Notes under the pieces: generated by a model
What the model saw: the letters and a program-made list of their open reading frames with translations, nothing else
Database searches by the model: none
What the model was told of the DNA's origin: nothing
Assembly (NCBI RefSeq): GCF_021088345.1
Contig: NZ_CP088156.1
Span: 1,054,001 to 1,118,000, forward strand
Length of the DNA stretch: 64,000 bases
Direction: 5' to 3'
From: Bradyrhizobium ontarionense
GTDB lineage: Bacteria; Pseudomonadota; Alphaproteobacteria; Rhizobiales; Xanthobacteraceae
Translations under genes and position numbers: made by a program
Shown here: in pieces, positions 45,117-54,502 of the stretch
Layout of the letters: every line of letters begins with the position of its first letter
Numbering within the stretch: the stretch's first letter is position 1

Positions 45117-46904
45117 ATGAAAATCGAACCTTTGTCTGTCGACTTCAACGACGAGCAGAAGCGCTATCTCGAGGGCTTGGCCGCCGGTCTCAAGGTCAAC
45201 CTGGGAGTGCAGGGACAGGGCAGTAGGGCCGCGGCAGAACCGACGGGGCCCGACGCTATCCACCTCAAGGCGCAGGACAAGGTGGTCGCGTCGGGACGGA
45301 AGCTCGCCGACCAGGAGAAGGTCAAACGCGAGCTGCATCCCTTCGATGCGTACGAGCGGCTGAAGGAGCAGGCCCGCACCGATACCCCGCCGTCCACCGC
45401 CGACAACTTCCGCTGGCGCTATTACGGGCTGTTCCATGTGGCGCCGGCGCAGGACTCCTACATGTGCCGGCTACGGATCCCTAACGGCATTCTCAAGCAT
45501 TGGCAGCTCACAGGCCTCGCCGATCTCGCCGACCAGCTCTGCGGCCCCTACAGCCACGTCACGACGCGGGCCAATCTGCAGCTCCGCGAAATCCCGCCGA
45601 AGCACACGGTCATGCTGCTGGAGGGTCTCTCGGATCTCGGGCTGACCGCGCGTGGTTCCGGCGCCGACAATATCCGCAACGTGACGGGGACGCCGACCGC
45701 CGGCATCGATCCGCAGGAGCTTCTGGATACGCGCCCCTATGCGCGCGAATGGCACTTCCACATCCTCAACGATCGATCGCTCTATGGTCTGCCGCGCAAG
45801 TTCAACGTCGCCTTCGACGGCGCGGGCCGTATTGCTGCGCTCGAAGACACCAATGACGTCGCGTTCTCGGCGGTCGAGGTGAAGGACGGCTTCGGTGCCG
45901 CGCCGGGCGTGTGGTTCAGGCTCGGCCTCGGCGGCATCACCGGCCACAAGGACTTTGCCAAGCCGACCGGGATCATCGTCGAGCCGCAGCACGCCACCGA
46001 GGTGGCTGACGCCATCGTGCGCGTCTTCATCGAGACCGGTGATCGTACTAATCGCCTGAAGGCGCGGCTCAAATACGTGCTCGACAGCATGGGCCATGAC
46101 AAGTTCATGGAAGCTGTCGAGGCGAGGCTCGGCCGCAAGCTCGCCCGCGTGCCGGACGAGGCGCTGCAGCAGCGTCCCGAGTCCGACCGCATGGCCCACA
46201 TCGGCGTGCACCAGCAGAAGCAGCAGGGCCTGAATTGGATCGGCGTCGTGCTGCCGTTGGGCAAGCTGACCACCGATCAGATGCGCGCGCTCGCCAAGAT
46301 CGCGGCGGATCTTGGCGACGGCGAGATCCGCCTCACGGTCTGGCAGAACCTCCTCCTGTCGGGCGTTCGCGACGACAACGTCGCGCTGGCCTGCGCGGCG
46401 ATCGAGCAGATCGGGCTGTCGGTGAAGGCCTCGCATATCCGCGCCGGATTGATCGCCTGCACCGGCAATGCCGGCTGCAAGTTCGCGGCATCGAACACCA
46501 AGCGGCACGCCGCCGAGATCGGCGACTGGTGCGAGAGTAGGGTGGACGTGGACACCCCGCTGAACATCCATCTGACCGGCTGCCATCACTCCTGTGCCCA
46601 GCACTACATCAGCGACATCGGCCTGATCGGGGCGAAGGTGCCCGTGGGCGATGGCGACGACACCGTCGAGGGCTATCATTTGTTCGCCGGCGGCGGCTTC
46701 GGCCCGCAGGCCGAGATCGGCCAGGAGGTCTATCACGACCTCAAGGCTGAGGATGCGCCCCGCACCGTCGAGAAGCTGCTCAAAGCCTACCTCATGCATC
46801 GCGCCTCGCCCGACGAAACCTTCCTGTCCTTTGCCCGCCGCCACGACGGCGAAACCCTGCGCAAGCTCGCCGAAGTCCAGACGTCGTCGGAGGTATCCGC
46901 ATGA
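45117..46904 (+). CDS. nirA: Siroheme nitrite reductase NirA (nitrite/sulfite reductase family)
   Basis: 595 residues, cytoplasmic; six-electron reduction of nitrite to ammonium. It has two ferredoxin-like half-domains (SHVTTRANLQLREIPP, and IRLTVWQNLLLSGV) and the [4Fe-4S]-siroheme cysteines ACTGNAGCKFAASNTKRHA and TGCHHSCAQHYISDIG. ATG 45117 starts a typical N-terminus; longer frames run into the leader structures. Family members also include sulfite reductases, but the nasT-nasS context favours nitrite. It overlaps the following flavoprotein by four bases. Confidence 0.9.
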   Translation: MKIEPLSVDFNDEQKRYLEGLAAGLKVNLGVQGQGSRAAAEPTGPDAIHLKAQDKVVASGRKLADQEKVKRELHPFDAYERLKEQARTDTPPSTADNFRWRYYGLFHVAPAQDSYMCRLRIPNGILKHWQLTGLADLADQLCGPYSHVTTRANLQLREIPPKHTVMLLEGLSDLGLTARGSGADNIRNVTGTPTAGIDPQELLDTRPYAREWHFHILNDRSLYGLPRKFNVAFDGAGRIAALEDTNDVAFSAVEVKDGFGAAPGVWFRLGLGGITGHKDFAKPTGIIVEPQHATEVADAIVRVFIETGDRTNRLKARLKYVLDSMGHDKFMEAVEARLGRKLARVPDEALQQRPESDRMAHIGVHQQKQQGLNWIGVVLPLGKLTTDQMRALAKIAADLGDGEIRLTVWQNLLLSGVRDDNVALACAAIEQIGLSVKASHIRAGLIACTGNAGCKFAASNTKRHAAEIGDWCESRVDVDTPLNIHLTGCHHSCAQHYISDIGLIGAKVPVGDGDDTVEGYHLFAGGGFGPQAEIGQEVYHDLKAEDAPRTVEKLLKAYLMHRASPDETFLSFARRHDGETLRKLAEVQTSSEVSA

Positions 46905-48508
46905 ACCAGATCACCCCCATGCCGAAGATTGAAATCATTCCCGCAAACGCGCCGTTCTCCGACGCGCAGCGTTCCTGGCTCAACGGCTTCCTGGCCGGCG
47001 CGCTCGGCCTCGACGGTTCGACGCCGTTGTCGTCGGCGCAGAATGGCGTCGTGCTCGCGCCAGCAGGCGACGGCGATGATGGCGAAGCGCCCTGGCACGA
47101 TCAGACCCTGCCTATCGGCGAGCGCATGAAGCTGGCTGAAGGCCGTCCCCTGCGACGGCGCCTGATGGCAGCGATGGCGCAGCAGGATTGCGGCCAATGC
47201 GGCTACAATTGCAGCGACTATTCCGATGCGATCGCTACGCGTAGCGAAGCGCGCCTCAATCTCTGCGTCCCCGGCGGCAAGGAGACCGCGCGGATGCTGA
47301 AGGCGCTCCATGAGGAGCTCGACAAAGCACCCGCCGCCGCGAAGCCCGCTGCGGCGTCAGCGACACCGGCCACCGTGTCCGTCGTCGTCAGCGAGCCCGG
47401 CCGCTCGCGCGACAATCCGATTGAAGCGACGTTCCTGTCGCGGCGCCTGCTCAACAAGCCCGGCTCGGAGAAGGAGACCTGGCATATCGAGTTCGATCTC
47501 GCCGAGAGCGGGCTCGACTACGTCGTCGGCGATTCCTTCGGCATCTTCGCCAACAACGATCTCGGGCTCGTCGACCAGATCATCGCGCTGCTCGGCGCAT
47601 CGCACATGACCGAGGTGAACGGCAAGACGCTGCGGCAGTGTCTGCTGGAGGACGTCTCTTTGTCGCCCGCGCCCGACTCGCTGTTCGAGCTGATCTCCTT
47701 CATCACTGGCGGCGCGACACGCGAAAAGGCGCGGCGGCTCGCACAGGGCGAGGATCCCGATGGCGATGCGGCGACGCTCGACGTGATGGCGGTGCTGCAG
47801 AAGTTCTCCGGGGTGCGGCCGCATCCCGAAGCGTTCGTCGAGGCGCTGGAGCCGCTGCAGCCGCGGCTCTATTCGATCTCGTCGTCGCACAATTCGACGC
47901 CCGGCAAGTTGTCGTTGACGGTCGACTGCGTCCGCTACGTCATCGGCAAGCGCAAGCGGCTCGGACTGGCGTCGACGTTCCTCGCCGAGCGGATCAATCC
48001 CGGCGACCGGCTGCGCGTCTATGTCCAGAAAGCGCATGGTTTTGCGCTGCCCGCCGATCCGAAGACGCCGATCATCATGGTGGGTCCGGGGACCGGCGTC
48101 GCGCCGTTCCGCGCCTTCCTGCTCGATCGCAAGGCGACCGGTGCACCCGGCAAGAACTGGCTGTTCTTCGGTCATCAGCGCAGCGACTGCGACTTCTTCT
48201 ACGCTGACGAACTCAACGCGATGAAGACCGCAGGCCTTCTCACGCGGCTGTCGCTGGCGTGGTCGCGCGACGGCGACAAGAAGTTCTACGTCCAGGACCG
48301 CATGCGCGAGGTCGGCCGCGAGGTCTGGACCTGGCTCGCAGATGGCGCCCATCTCTACATCTGCGGCGACGCCAAGCGCATGGCCAAGGACGTCGAGCGT
48401 GCCCTGGTCGACATCGTCGCCCAGTTCGGCGCGCGCTCGACGGACGAGGCCGTCAGCTTCGTGGCCGATCTGAAGAAGAAGGGCCGGTTCCAGCTCGACG
48501 TCTATTGA
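46901..48508 (+). CDS. Fe-S/FAD/NAD(P)H oxidoreductase, probable electron donor to NirA
   Basis: 535 residues. Residues ~85-125 hold DCGQCGYNC...NLCVPGG, a [4Fe-4S] domain; the rest is a CysJ-type reductase: FAD domain (FVEALEPLQPRLYSISSSHN) and NADPH domain (PIIMVGPGTGVAPFRAFL; LYICGDAKRMAKDVERAL; C-terminal LDVY). The flavodoxin (FMN) domain of sulfite-reductase flavoproteins is missing and an Fe-S module stands in its place. Starting inside the nirA stop codon, it is likely the partner that feeds NAD(P)H electrons to NirA. A terminator follows. Confidence 0.85.
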   Translation: MNQITPMPKIEIIPANAPFSDAQRSWLNGFLAGALGLDGSTPLSSAQNGVVLAPAGDGDDGEAPWHDQTLPIGERMKLAEGRPLRRRLMAAMAQQDCGQCGYNCSDYSDAIATRSEARLNLCVPGGKETARMLKALHEELDKAPAAAKPAAASATPATVSVVVSEPGRSRDNPIEATFLSRRLLNKPGSEKETWHIEFDLAESGLDYVVGDSFGIFANNDLGLVDQIIALLGASHMTEVNGKTLRQCLLEDVSLSPAPDSLFELISFITGGATREKARRLAQGEDPDGDAATLDVMAVLQKFSGVRPHPEAFVEALEPLQPRLYSISSSHNSTPGKLSLTVDCVRYVIGKRKRLGLASTFLAERINPGDRLRVYVQKAHGFALPADPKTPIIMVGPGTGVAPFRAFLLDRKATGAPGKNWLFFGHQRSDCDFFYADELNAMKTAGLLTRLSLAWSRDGDKKFYVQDRMREVGREVWTWLADGAHLYICGDAKRMAKDVERALVDIVAQFGARSTDEAVSFVADLKKKGRFQLDVY

Positions 48509-48525
48509 GCGGGTACCCTGCGGAT

Positions 48526-48561
48526 AAAATTCTCGGCCGCGCCGACGGTCGAGAATTTTTT
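48526..48561 (+). terminator. Intrinsic terminator after the nirA operon
   Basis: AAAATTCTCG and CGAGAATTTT are exact inverted copies with a 14-base loop, followed by TT, 18 bases after the stop codon of the reductase gene. Confidence 0.85.
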
Positions 48562-48667
48562 GGCTCCAGGTGGACCCCGAACAGGGGTCTTGTCGTTATT
48601 TCGCCGGTTGCCTTGCGCCCGGCTGCGAGAACGCTTTTCTCATGGCCGGAACTTCAGGAGACCGGCC

Positions 48668-48820
48668 ATGCAGACGATACCGACGTCCCTGCGACAGATG
48701 CCCGAGGGGGCTCGCGCCTTCAGCGAGCGGGGAACAACGGCGGCGCTGGTTGCATTCTACAGCGCATTGGCGCTGATTGCGGCCATCACCCTGGGCACGA
48801 TGTCCATCCACCCGTTCTGA
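48668..48820 (+). CDS. Small single-span membrane protein (50 aa)
   Basis: 50 residues: a polar N-terminus of about 25, then a hydrophobic helix (ALVAFYSALALIAAITLG) and a short tail. AGGAG seven bases before the ATG gives good support. It ends one base before the end of the convergent pxpA. I do not recognise the family. Confidence 0.65.
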   Translation: MQTIPTSLRQMPEGARAFSERGTTAALVAFYSALALIAAITLGTMSIHPF

Positions 48821-49594
48821 TCACGTTCCCGTTTTGAACGGCGCGACCCGGATACCGGCCGCGTCGAGCGCGATGCGGACCTCGCGCGCAATCTCCACGG
48901 CGCCCGCGGTGTCGCCGTGGATACAGACGGTGTCGGTCCGCATCTTCATGACCTTGCCGGTGACAGAGACGACCGCGCCGTCCTGAACCATCCTCACGAC
49001 GCGATCGGCGATCACCTTGGGATCATGCAGCACCGCACCGGGCTTGCTGCGCGACACCAGCAGCCCATCGTCACCATAGGCGCGGTCGGCAAACACTTCA
49101 TGCGCCATCGACAGATTGGCCTTCTCGCCGGCCGTCACCAGCTTGGAGTTGGCGAGCACGACGAAGGTCAGGCTGGGATCGACGGCCTTGATCGCCTTGG
49201 CGATCGCGTTCGCCGTCATGTCGTCCTCGCAGGCGACGTTGGACAGCGCACCATGCGCCTTCACATGCGTGACCTTGTGGCCGGCCGCGGTCGCGATCGC
49301 CTGCAGCGCACCGATCTGGTAGGCGACGAGGTTCTCGATCTCGGATGATTTCAGCCCAGGCACCGCGCGGCGGCCGAAGCCGTGCAGGTCGCGATAGCCG
49401 GGATGTGCGCCGACGCTGACGCCCTTGGCCTTCGCCATCTCGACGGTCCTGCGCATGATGTCGGCATCGCCGGCATGGAAACCGCAGGCGACGTTGACCG
49501 ATGTCGCGAGCTCGATCATCGCGGCGTCATTGCCCATTTCCCACGGGCCAAAACTTTCTCCGAGGTCGCAATTGAGATCGACGGTGCTGGTCAT
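48821..49594 (-). CDS. pxpA: 5-oxoprolinase subunit A (LamB/YcsF family)
   Basis: 257 residues. [18 protein letters not shown] at the N-terminus, [18 protein letters not shown] and [15 protein letters not shown] are diagnostic of PxpA/YcsF. With PxpB and PxpC it hydrolyses 5-oxoproline (pyroglutamate) to glutamate with ATP, clearing a damage product of glutamine and glutamate. It is the last gene of a pxpB-pxpC-pxpA run on this strand. Confidence 0.93.
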   Translation of the reverse strand: MTSTVDLNCDLGESFGPWEMGNDAAMIELATSVNVACGFHAGDADIMRRTVEMAKAKGVSVGAHPGYRDLHGFGRRAVPGLKSSEIENLVAYQIGALQAIATAAGHKVTHVKAHGALSNVACEDDMTANAIAKAIKAVDPSLTFVVLANSKLVTAGEKANLSMAHEVFADRAYGDDGLLVSRSKPGAVLHDPKVIADRVVRMVQDGAVVSVTGKVMKMRTDTVCIHGDTAGAVEIAREVRIALDAAGIRVAPFKTGT

Positions 49595-49643
49595 GTGATG
49601 GTCCGCGCGTTGATAGGTCGAAGCAGGGTTAGGGGCGGTCAGG

Positions 49644-50678
49644 TTAATCCGGCGTCACTCCAAGCCAAGTGGTGACGTCGGTTGCACTCACGGCGTGTCC
49701 AGCCACGTTGGCCGTGAACAGCGCATCGATGTCGAACTCATTGGTCACGATCTCGCTGACGCGGCCGGGCAGGCCGCGCAGCAAGTCCTTGTACCTGCGC
49801 AGCTCGGCCTGCGCCTCGGCCATCGTGACCGCCTTGAAGCGGAATGGCGTGCCTGCTTGCGTCTGCGCCAGCCGGCCGAAATCGGCCGTGATGACGGTCG
49901 CGATCTTCGGGTAGCCGCCGCTGGTGCCGCGGTCCGACATCAGCACGATCGGCGCGCCGTTGCCGGGAACCTGGATGCTGCCGTCCACGGTGCCGTCGGA
50001 CACGATGTTGTGGCCGTGCAGATGACGAAGCGGCGGGCCCTCGAGGCGGTAGCCCATGCGGTCGCTGGTCGCGGAGATCGTCCAGTCACTGCCGAGGAAC
50101 AACGCCTTCATCTCGTCGCTGAACTCGTCATCCTGCGGCCCCATCACCACGCGGATCGCGCCGCTCGGCTTCGGCAGGTCGATCCGCATGTCCGGGGCGC
50201 CGCTGGCGGGCTGCACGTCGAACACGTCTCCGGCCTGGAGTGGGCGCGGGTAGGGGCTTCCGAGTCCGGCGCGGGCATTGACGGAAAGGCTGTCGAACAT
50301 CGGCTCGCCGGCGATGCCGCCTTCAATGGCGAGATAGCTGAACGAGCCGCCGCGCGCGAAGCCGAGCGTCAGCATCTCACCATCGGCCAGCGTCACCGAC
50401 GTGTTGATCTCGACTGCACGCTTGGCGACGTCGGCAGGGCGTGGTGCGCCGGCAAGAGCAAGGCGCACGGCGCCGCCCTTCGCAGTGAACGTCGCGCCGA
50501 ATGGACCGATCTCGATCGCGGCGGCCATCAATTCATTGCCGACCAGGCTGTTCGCAGCAGCGAGCGACAGCTTGTCCATCGCGCCGGACGGCGTCAGCCC
50601 ATAGCGCTGCGCGCCGAAGCGCCCGCCGTCCTGGACCGAACTCGCCGGACCGATGCTGGAAACGACGAGCGTGGTCAT
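49644..50678 (-). CDS. pxpC: 5-oxoprolinase subunit C (biotin-dependent carboxylase-like)
   Basis: 344 residues. [26 protein letters not shown] at the N-terminus and [26 protein letters not shown] sequence near residue 245 define the KipA/PxpC family (urea-amidolyase-like fold). It works with PxpA and PxpB. Its start overlaps the stop of pxpB by four bases, so the two are translationally coupled. Confidence 0.93.
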   Translation of the reverse strand: MTTLVVSSIGPASSVQDGGRFGAQRYGLTPSGAMDKLSLAAANSLVGNELMAAAIEIGPFGATFTAKGGAVRLALAGAPRPADVAKRAVEINTSVTLADGEMLTLGFARGGSFSYLAIEGGIAGEPMFDSLSVNARAGLGSPYPRPLQAGDVFDVQPASGAPDMRIDLPKPSGAIRVVMGPQDDEFSDEMKALFLGSDWTISATSDRMGYRLEGPPLRHLHGHNIVSDGTVDGSIQVPGNGAPIVLMSDRGTSGGYPKIATVITADFGRLAQTQAGTPFRFKAVTMAEAQAELRRYKDLLRGLPGRVSEIVTNEFDIDALFTANVAGHAVSATDVTTWLGVTPD

Positions 50679-51406
50679 GGGGCGATCCGCTCGGCGATGA
50701 GCTCGCCACCCTCGGCGGCGCGCTCCTGCTCGGCAAAGGTCTTCACGTCCACCGCAGTGAAGCTGACCTCATCGCCCGGTTCGAGCAGGAAGGTCGGCGC
50801 ACGGTGCAGCTGAAACGTCCGCATCGCCGTGCGGCCGAGCAGATGCCAGCCGCAGGGCCCCGCGAGACATTGAATTCCGGTTTGGATGCCGCCGATGGCG
50901 ACGATGCCCGGCGGCGTCAGCAGCCGCGGATTGTGCCGGCGCGACATCTGCAGCGTGGGATCCAGTCCCGAGAGATAGGACCAGCCAGGCGTGAAGCCGA
51001 TCATGGCGACACGATAGGTGCCGGCGACATGGCGGGCGACCACCTCATCCGGCGTCAGAGCGAGCGCCTTGGCGACATCCTCGAGGTCGATGCCATGCTC
51101 GCCGCCATAGCAGACCGGAACCCGCCAGCGCCTGACCTCGCTGTCCGGCGCCAGCGTGCCAGCCGACAGCGCCAGCAGCCGCGTGCCCAGCGCATCGTGA
51201 TCGATGACGCAGGGATCATAGTGCACCAGCAGCGAGCGATAGGTCGGCACCGTCTCGGTGATGCCGTCGATCGCAGCCGCCGCCAGCGCATGGTCGAGCG
51301 CCAGGACACGGCGATTGGCGGTCTCGTCGATGGTCCGGCTGAACTCGACGGTCACAGCGCTGTCGCCGCTAGGCAGGAGGCGAGGGGATGGAAAAGGATC
51401 GGCCAT
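50675..51406 (-). CDS. pxpB: 5-oxoprolinase subunit B (KipI family)
   Basis: 243 residues. RLLPSGDSAVTVEFS opens the allophanate-hydrolase subunit 1 fold; GFTPGWSYLSGLDPTLQMSRRHNPR is the conserved block near the middle. In Bacillus the homologue KipI inhibits a sporulation kinase; in operons with pxpA and pxpC it is part of 5-oxoprolinase. ATG 51406 fits the family; the frame extends further upstream without homology-like sequence. Confidence 0.92.
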   Translation of the reverse strand: MADPFPSPRLLPSGDSAVTVEFSRTIDETANRRVLALDHALAAAAIDGITETVPTYRSLLVHYDPCVIDHDALGTRLLALSAGTLAPDSEVRRWRVPVCYGGEHGIDLEDVAKALALTPDEVVARHVAGTYRVAMIGFTPGWSYLSGLDPTLQMSRRHNPRLLTPPGIVAIGGIQTGIQCLAGPCGWHLLGRTAMRTFQLHRAPTFLLEPGDEVSFTAVDVKTFAEQERAAEGGELIAERIAP

Positions 51407-51652
51407 GAGATCGGAAACGTTCTCGGGTGATGCTCTTGATCTAATCGTTTTTGAGCGCCGGTGGAATTGGGTCGGGGGCAAAATCTCTCGGAAATTCAAT
51501 AAATTAATCGGATGTCTTGCGATAAGAAGACGTTATCGGGGCGCGCGCAACCCTGCATGCGCCCCACGCACTCTGCGAGCCCTTGACGCGGCGTTCGTCG
51601 CTCGCAAGATGCGCCTGCTTTTCCGCAAGCCCTTTGGAGCACCAGTCTCAAG

Positions 51653-52351
51653 ATGTCCCTCACTCCCGAAGCCATCGCCACCCTGTCCCAGGTCACCACC
51701 GCGACCATCACCACGGTCCTGCTGAAGAAGGGGTTGCGCAATGTCTGGCTGCGCGGCGCACGCCCGCTGCGTCCGGGACAGAAGCGGCTGGTTGGTCCCG
51801 CCTTCACCTTGCGCTTCGTGCCGGCGCGCGAGGATCTCGCCACGCCTGAATCCTGGTCGTCGCCGATCTCGACCCGCACCGCGATCGAGGCCATGCCCGA
51901 GGGCTGCATCGCCGTGGTCGATGCGATGGGCGTCAAGGACGCCGGCATCTTCGGCGACATTCTCTGCGCCCGCATGATGAAGCGCGGCGTCACGGCGCTG
52001 ATCACCGACGGCGTCGTGCGCGACCTCGAAGGCGTGCTCGGCACCGGTTTGCCGGTGTGGTGCGACGGCTACGCCGCGCCGCCGTCGGTCGCGGGGCTGA
52101 CCTTCGTCGGCTGGGGCGAGGCCATCGGCTGCGGCGGCGTCGCCGTGTTCCCGAACGATGTGATCGTGGCCGACCAGGACGGCGCGGTCCTGATCCCGCA
52201 GGCGATGCTCGACCACGTGCTCGCCGAAGGTCCGGAGCAGGAGCGCATGGAGGCCTGGATCGTCGACGAGGTGAACAAGGGCGCCGTGCTGCCGGGCCTC
52301 TATCCGATGAACGCCGAGACCAAGGCGCGCTACGCCGCGTCGAAGAAGTAG
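51653..52351 (+). CDS. RraA-like protein (HMG/CHA aldolase superfamily)
   Basis: 232 residues. The superfamily motif is GDILCARMMKRGVTALITDGVVRD, where the Gly-Asp and Arg-Asp bind metal and substrate in aldolases. True RraA inhibits RNase E; longer members such as this one are often 4-hydroxy-4-methyl-2-oxoglutarate/oxaloacetate aldolases or dehydratases. The next gene, 54 bases on, is a cupin; the pair may act on one small organic acid. Confidence 0.82.
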   Translation: MSLTPEAIATLSQVTTATITTVLLKKGLRNVWLRGARPLRPGQKRLVGPAFTLRFVPAREDLATPESWSSPISTRTAIEAMPEGCIAVVDAMGVKDAGIFGDILCARMMKRGVTALITDGVVRDLEGVLGTGLPVWCDGYAAPPSVAGLTFVGWGEAIGCGGVAVFPNDVIVADQDGAVLIPQAMLDHVLAEGPEQERMEAWIVDEVNKGAVLPGLYPMNAETKARYAASKK

Positions 52352-52405
52352 GTCGTCGCCGACGCGCCGATCGATCGACAGCACAGATTCAGGAAAGGCA
52401 GAACA

Positions 52406-52813
52406 ATGGTGGATGTTTATCTCGCGGGCTCGCGCCCGACGCGCCGCGCGGCGGCCGAAAGCTTCACGGGCACGGTGTGGCAGGATCCGATCATCACACC
52501 GCAGGCTCCGGCCCGCGTCGCCTCGGCGCGCGTGGGGTTCGAGCCCGGCGCGCGCACGGCGTGGCACACCCATCCGCTCGGCCAGACGCTCTATGTCATT
52601 CAGGGCGTCGGCCGGGTGCAGGCCAAGGGTGGGCCGGTGCGCGAGATCAAGGCCGGCGACGTGGTCTGGATTCCGCCGGGCGAGAAGCACTGGCACGGCG
52701 CTGCGCCGAGCACCGGCATGGTCCATGTCGCGATGCATGAATCGCTCAACGGCGAGCACGTGACGTGGATGGAGCACGTGACCGACGAGGAATACGCGAC
52801 GCCGGTCGGCTGA
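52406..52813 (+). CDS. Cupin-domain protein
   Basis: 135 residues, single conserved barrel. The cupin metal site is visible as AWHTHPLGQTLYVIQGVGRVQ (motif 1) and GDVVWIPPGEKHWHGA (motif 2), with His, His, Glu/Gln-type and His ligands. It resembles carboxymuconolactone-associated small cupins. AGGAAAGG lies before the ATG. It is followed by a stem-loop at 52835-52860. Confidence 0.85.
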   Translation: MVDVYLAGSRPTRRAAAESFTGTVWQDPIITPQAPARVASARVGFEPGARTAWHTHPLGQTLYVIQGVGRVQAKGGPVREIKAGDVVWIPPGEKHWHGAAPSTGMVHVAMHESLNGEHVTWMEHVTDEEYATPVG

Positions 52814-52834
52814 TGCCGGACTAAGAACGGCTTG

Positions 52835-52860
52835 AGCGCGCGGTCGCAAGGCCGCGCGCT
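52835..52860 (+). terminator. Probable terminator after the cupin gene
   Basis: AGCGCGCGG pairs with CCGCGCGCT around an eight-base loop, 22 bases after the stop codon; the following TGTCATTTG is only weakly T-rich, so the call is tentative. Confidence 0.5.
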
Positions 52861-52896
52861 TGTCATTTGAATGAGCTTCGACGGCCGGCGCCGTGC

Positions 52897-53772
52897 TCAG
52901 TTCACCCGCGTCCAGGTCTGGCCGCCGCAGAACATGCCGCCGAACGCGCAGCCCTGCACTTTCAAATTGTCTGCCCCCTTCAGCGCGATGGTCGAATCGT
53001 AGGTGCTGCCGCTGCTGGGGTCGAAAATGCGGCCGCTCCACTTCTTCTCCTGGGTCTTGTCGCTCGGACGCATGTTGATCAGGATCTGCTCGCCGTTCTG
53101 GTTGGTCTTGGCGTCGACGGCGTAGCCGCAGAGATTGGTGCCGCAGGGCTCGATGCGGATCTTGCCTTCCTTCTCCTCCGTCAGCCAGATGCCAACGGGG
53201 GAGTTCGGATCGCGGGGTGCGACGGCTGCTGCAGAGGGGGCTGCGGTCGTGGCAACGGTGGCTGGCGCCTGGGCCGGCCGCGGGGGCTGCGCGGCCGCAG
53301 GCGTGGGTGGAGCAACAGGGGCCGTCGCGGTCGTCGTCGCGGCGACCGGTGGCGCTGCCGGTGCAGCCGTTGCGGCCACCGGCGCGGGAGCCGGAGGTGC
53401 GGCTGCCTGCACCGGCGCAGGTGCGACCGCCGCAGGCGGCGGGCTGGCGGGCACGGCCGCTGTCGAGGGCGCAGCCGGGGCGGCCTGAACTGGCGCCGCC
53501 GGAGTTTCCGCGGCCGGAGCCGGCGTCACAGCGGCCTCTGCGGGCGCTGCGGCCGGCTTGTCCGTTGCCGACGGCTGCTTGCGCTGACCATCCTGATCGC
53601 GCCTGGTCTTCTTGGCCTTCTTCTGCTCGGTGTTGTCGTAGACGCCGGGGATCTGCACGGTGCCGCGATCGGGATCGATGCGGATCGTGTTGCCGCCGTA
53701 CTCGATGACGTATTGCGCCTGCGCGGCGCTGCTTGCCAGCACCAAAGCCGCAACGGCCAACAGCCTCTTCAT
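52897..53772 (-). CDS. Exported DUF2147-type protein with long Ala/Pro linker
   Basis: 291 residues. The signal peptide MKRLLAVAALVLASSAAQAQ is followed by a short conserved-looking segment (YVIEYGGNTIRIDPDRGTVQIPGVYDN), about 130 residues made mostly of Ala, Pro, Val and Thr, and a C-terminal DUF2147-like beta domain (SPVGIWLTEEKEGKIRIEPCGTNLCGYAV) with cysteine pairs, ending FCGGQTWTRVN. ATG 53772 has GGAG six bases upstream. Probably a periplasmic or envelope protein; function unknown. Confidence 0.8.
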   Translation of the reverse strand: MKRLLAVAALVLASSAAQAQYVIEYGGNTIRIDPDRGTVQIPGVYDNTEQKKAKKTRRDQDGQRKQPSATDKPAAAPAEAAVTPAPAAETPAAPVQAAPAAPSTAAVPASPPPAAVAPAPVQAAAPPAPAPVAATAAPAAPPVAATTTATAPVAPPTPAAAQPPRPAQAPATVATTAAPSAAAVAPRDPNSPVGIWLTEEKEGKIRIEPCGTNLCGYAVDAKTNQNGEQILINMRPSDKTQEKKWSGRIFDPSSGSTYDSTIALKGADNLKVQGCAFGGMFCGGQTWTRVN

Positions 53773-53863
53773 CAGGGTCTCCGCCATGCCGGTTGCTGAT
53801 GTGAGCGAGCTCACGCGCTGGTGAGTCGCGCGCGCGGCGGCCTCGGTTCAATGCGCCACCTGC

Positions 53864-54349
53864 TCAGAAATCGAGCGGCGCATTGTCGACCACCTCCTTC
53901 ATCACGAAGAAAGTGCGCGTCTGGCGCACGCCAGGCAGCGAGATCAGCTGGTCGCCATGCATGCGGTTGAAGTCGTTGATGTCGCGGACGCGGATTTTCA
54001 GGAAGAAGTCGAAATCGCCGGCGACGAGATGACAATCGAGTACGAATTTCAGCTTGCGGATCGCGGCCTCGAAGGTGCGGAAGCTCTCCGGCGTCGAACG
54101 GTCGAGCACGACGCCGACCAGGACCAGCGCGCTGCGCTCGACCTTCTCGGGCGCGATCTGGGCGCGCACGCCCTTGATGTAGCCATCGTCGAACAGGCGC
54201 TGGGTGCGGCGATGGCAGGTGGCCGGGCTGACATGGACGGAAGCCGCCAGCTCGGCATTGGTCATGCGGCCGTCCTTCTGCAGCAGCTGCAGGATGCGGC
54301 GGTCGACGCGGTCGAGATCGTGTTCGGAAGGTTCTTTCATTGAATGCAT
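53864..54349 (-). CDS. acdR: Lrp/AsnC-family regulator of ACC deaminase (AcdR)
   Basis: 161 residues. N-terminal winged HTH (DRRILQLLQKDGRMTNAELAASVHVSPATCHRRTQRL) and a C-terminal RAM/ligand domain (LDCHLVAGDFDFFLKIRVRDINDFNRMHGDQLISLPGV). It diverges from acdS with a 153-base gap. In other rhizobacteria the equivalent divergent lrp-like gene activates acdS in response to ACC. An internal ATG three codons in (54340) could also be used. Confidence 0.88.
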   Translation of the reverse strand: MHSMKEPSEHDLDRVDRRILQLLQKDGRMTNAELAASVHVSPATCHRRTQRLFDDGYIKGVRAQIAPEKVERSALVLVGVVLDRSTPESFRTFEAAIRKLKFVLDCHLVAGDFDFFLKIRVRDINDFNRMHGDQLISLPGVRQTRTFFVMKEVVDNAPLDF

Positions 54350-54502
54350 ATCGTGTGAGAGGAAATATCGTCGAATGCGCCGTATGCCGACGTAAGCATG
54401 AAAACCGGCGCCAATAAAGAGAGCACCTTTCTCAGGCTTTTTCGTATGCTGAAGGCGACCAATTCAACCACCCACAGTTTCAATCACCCACGGAGAGATC
54501 CC
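54350..54502. promoter_or_regulatory. acdR-acdS control region
   Basis: Divergent promoter region. CGTATGC occurs at 54381-54387 and again at 54443-54449, 62 bases apart (about six helical turns), and ATGC...GCAT forms a small dyad at 54384-54399. These are candidate Lrp-type (AcdR) contacts. Confidence 0.4.
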
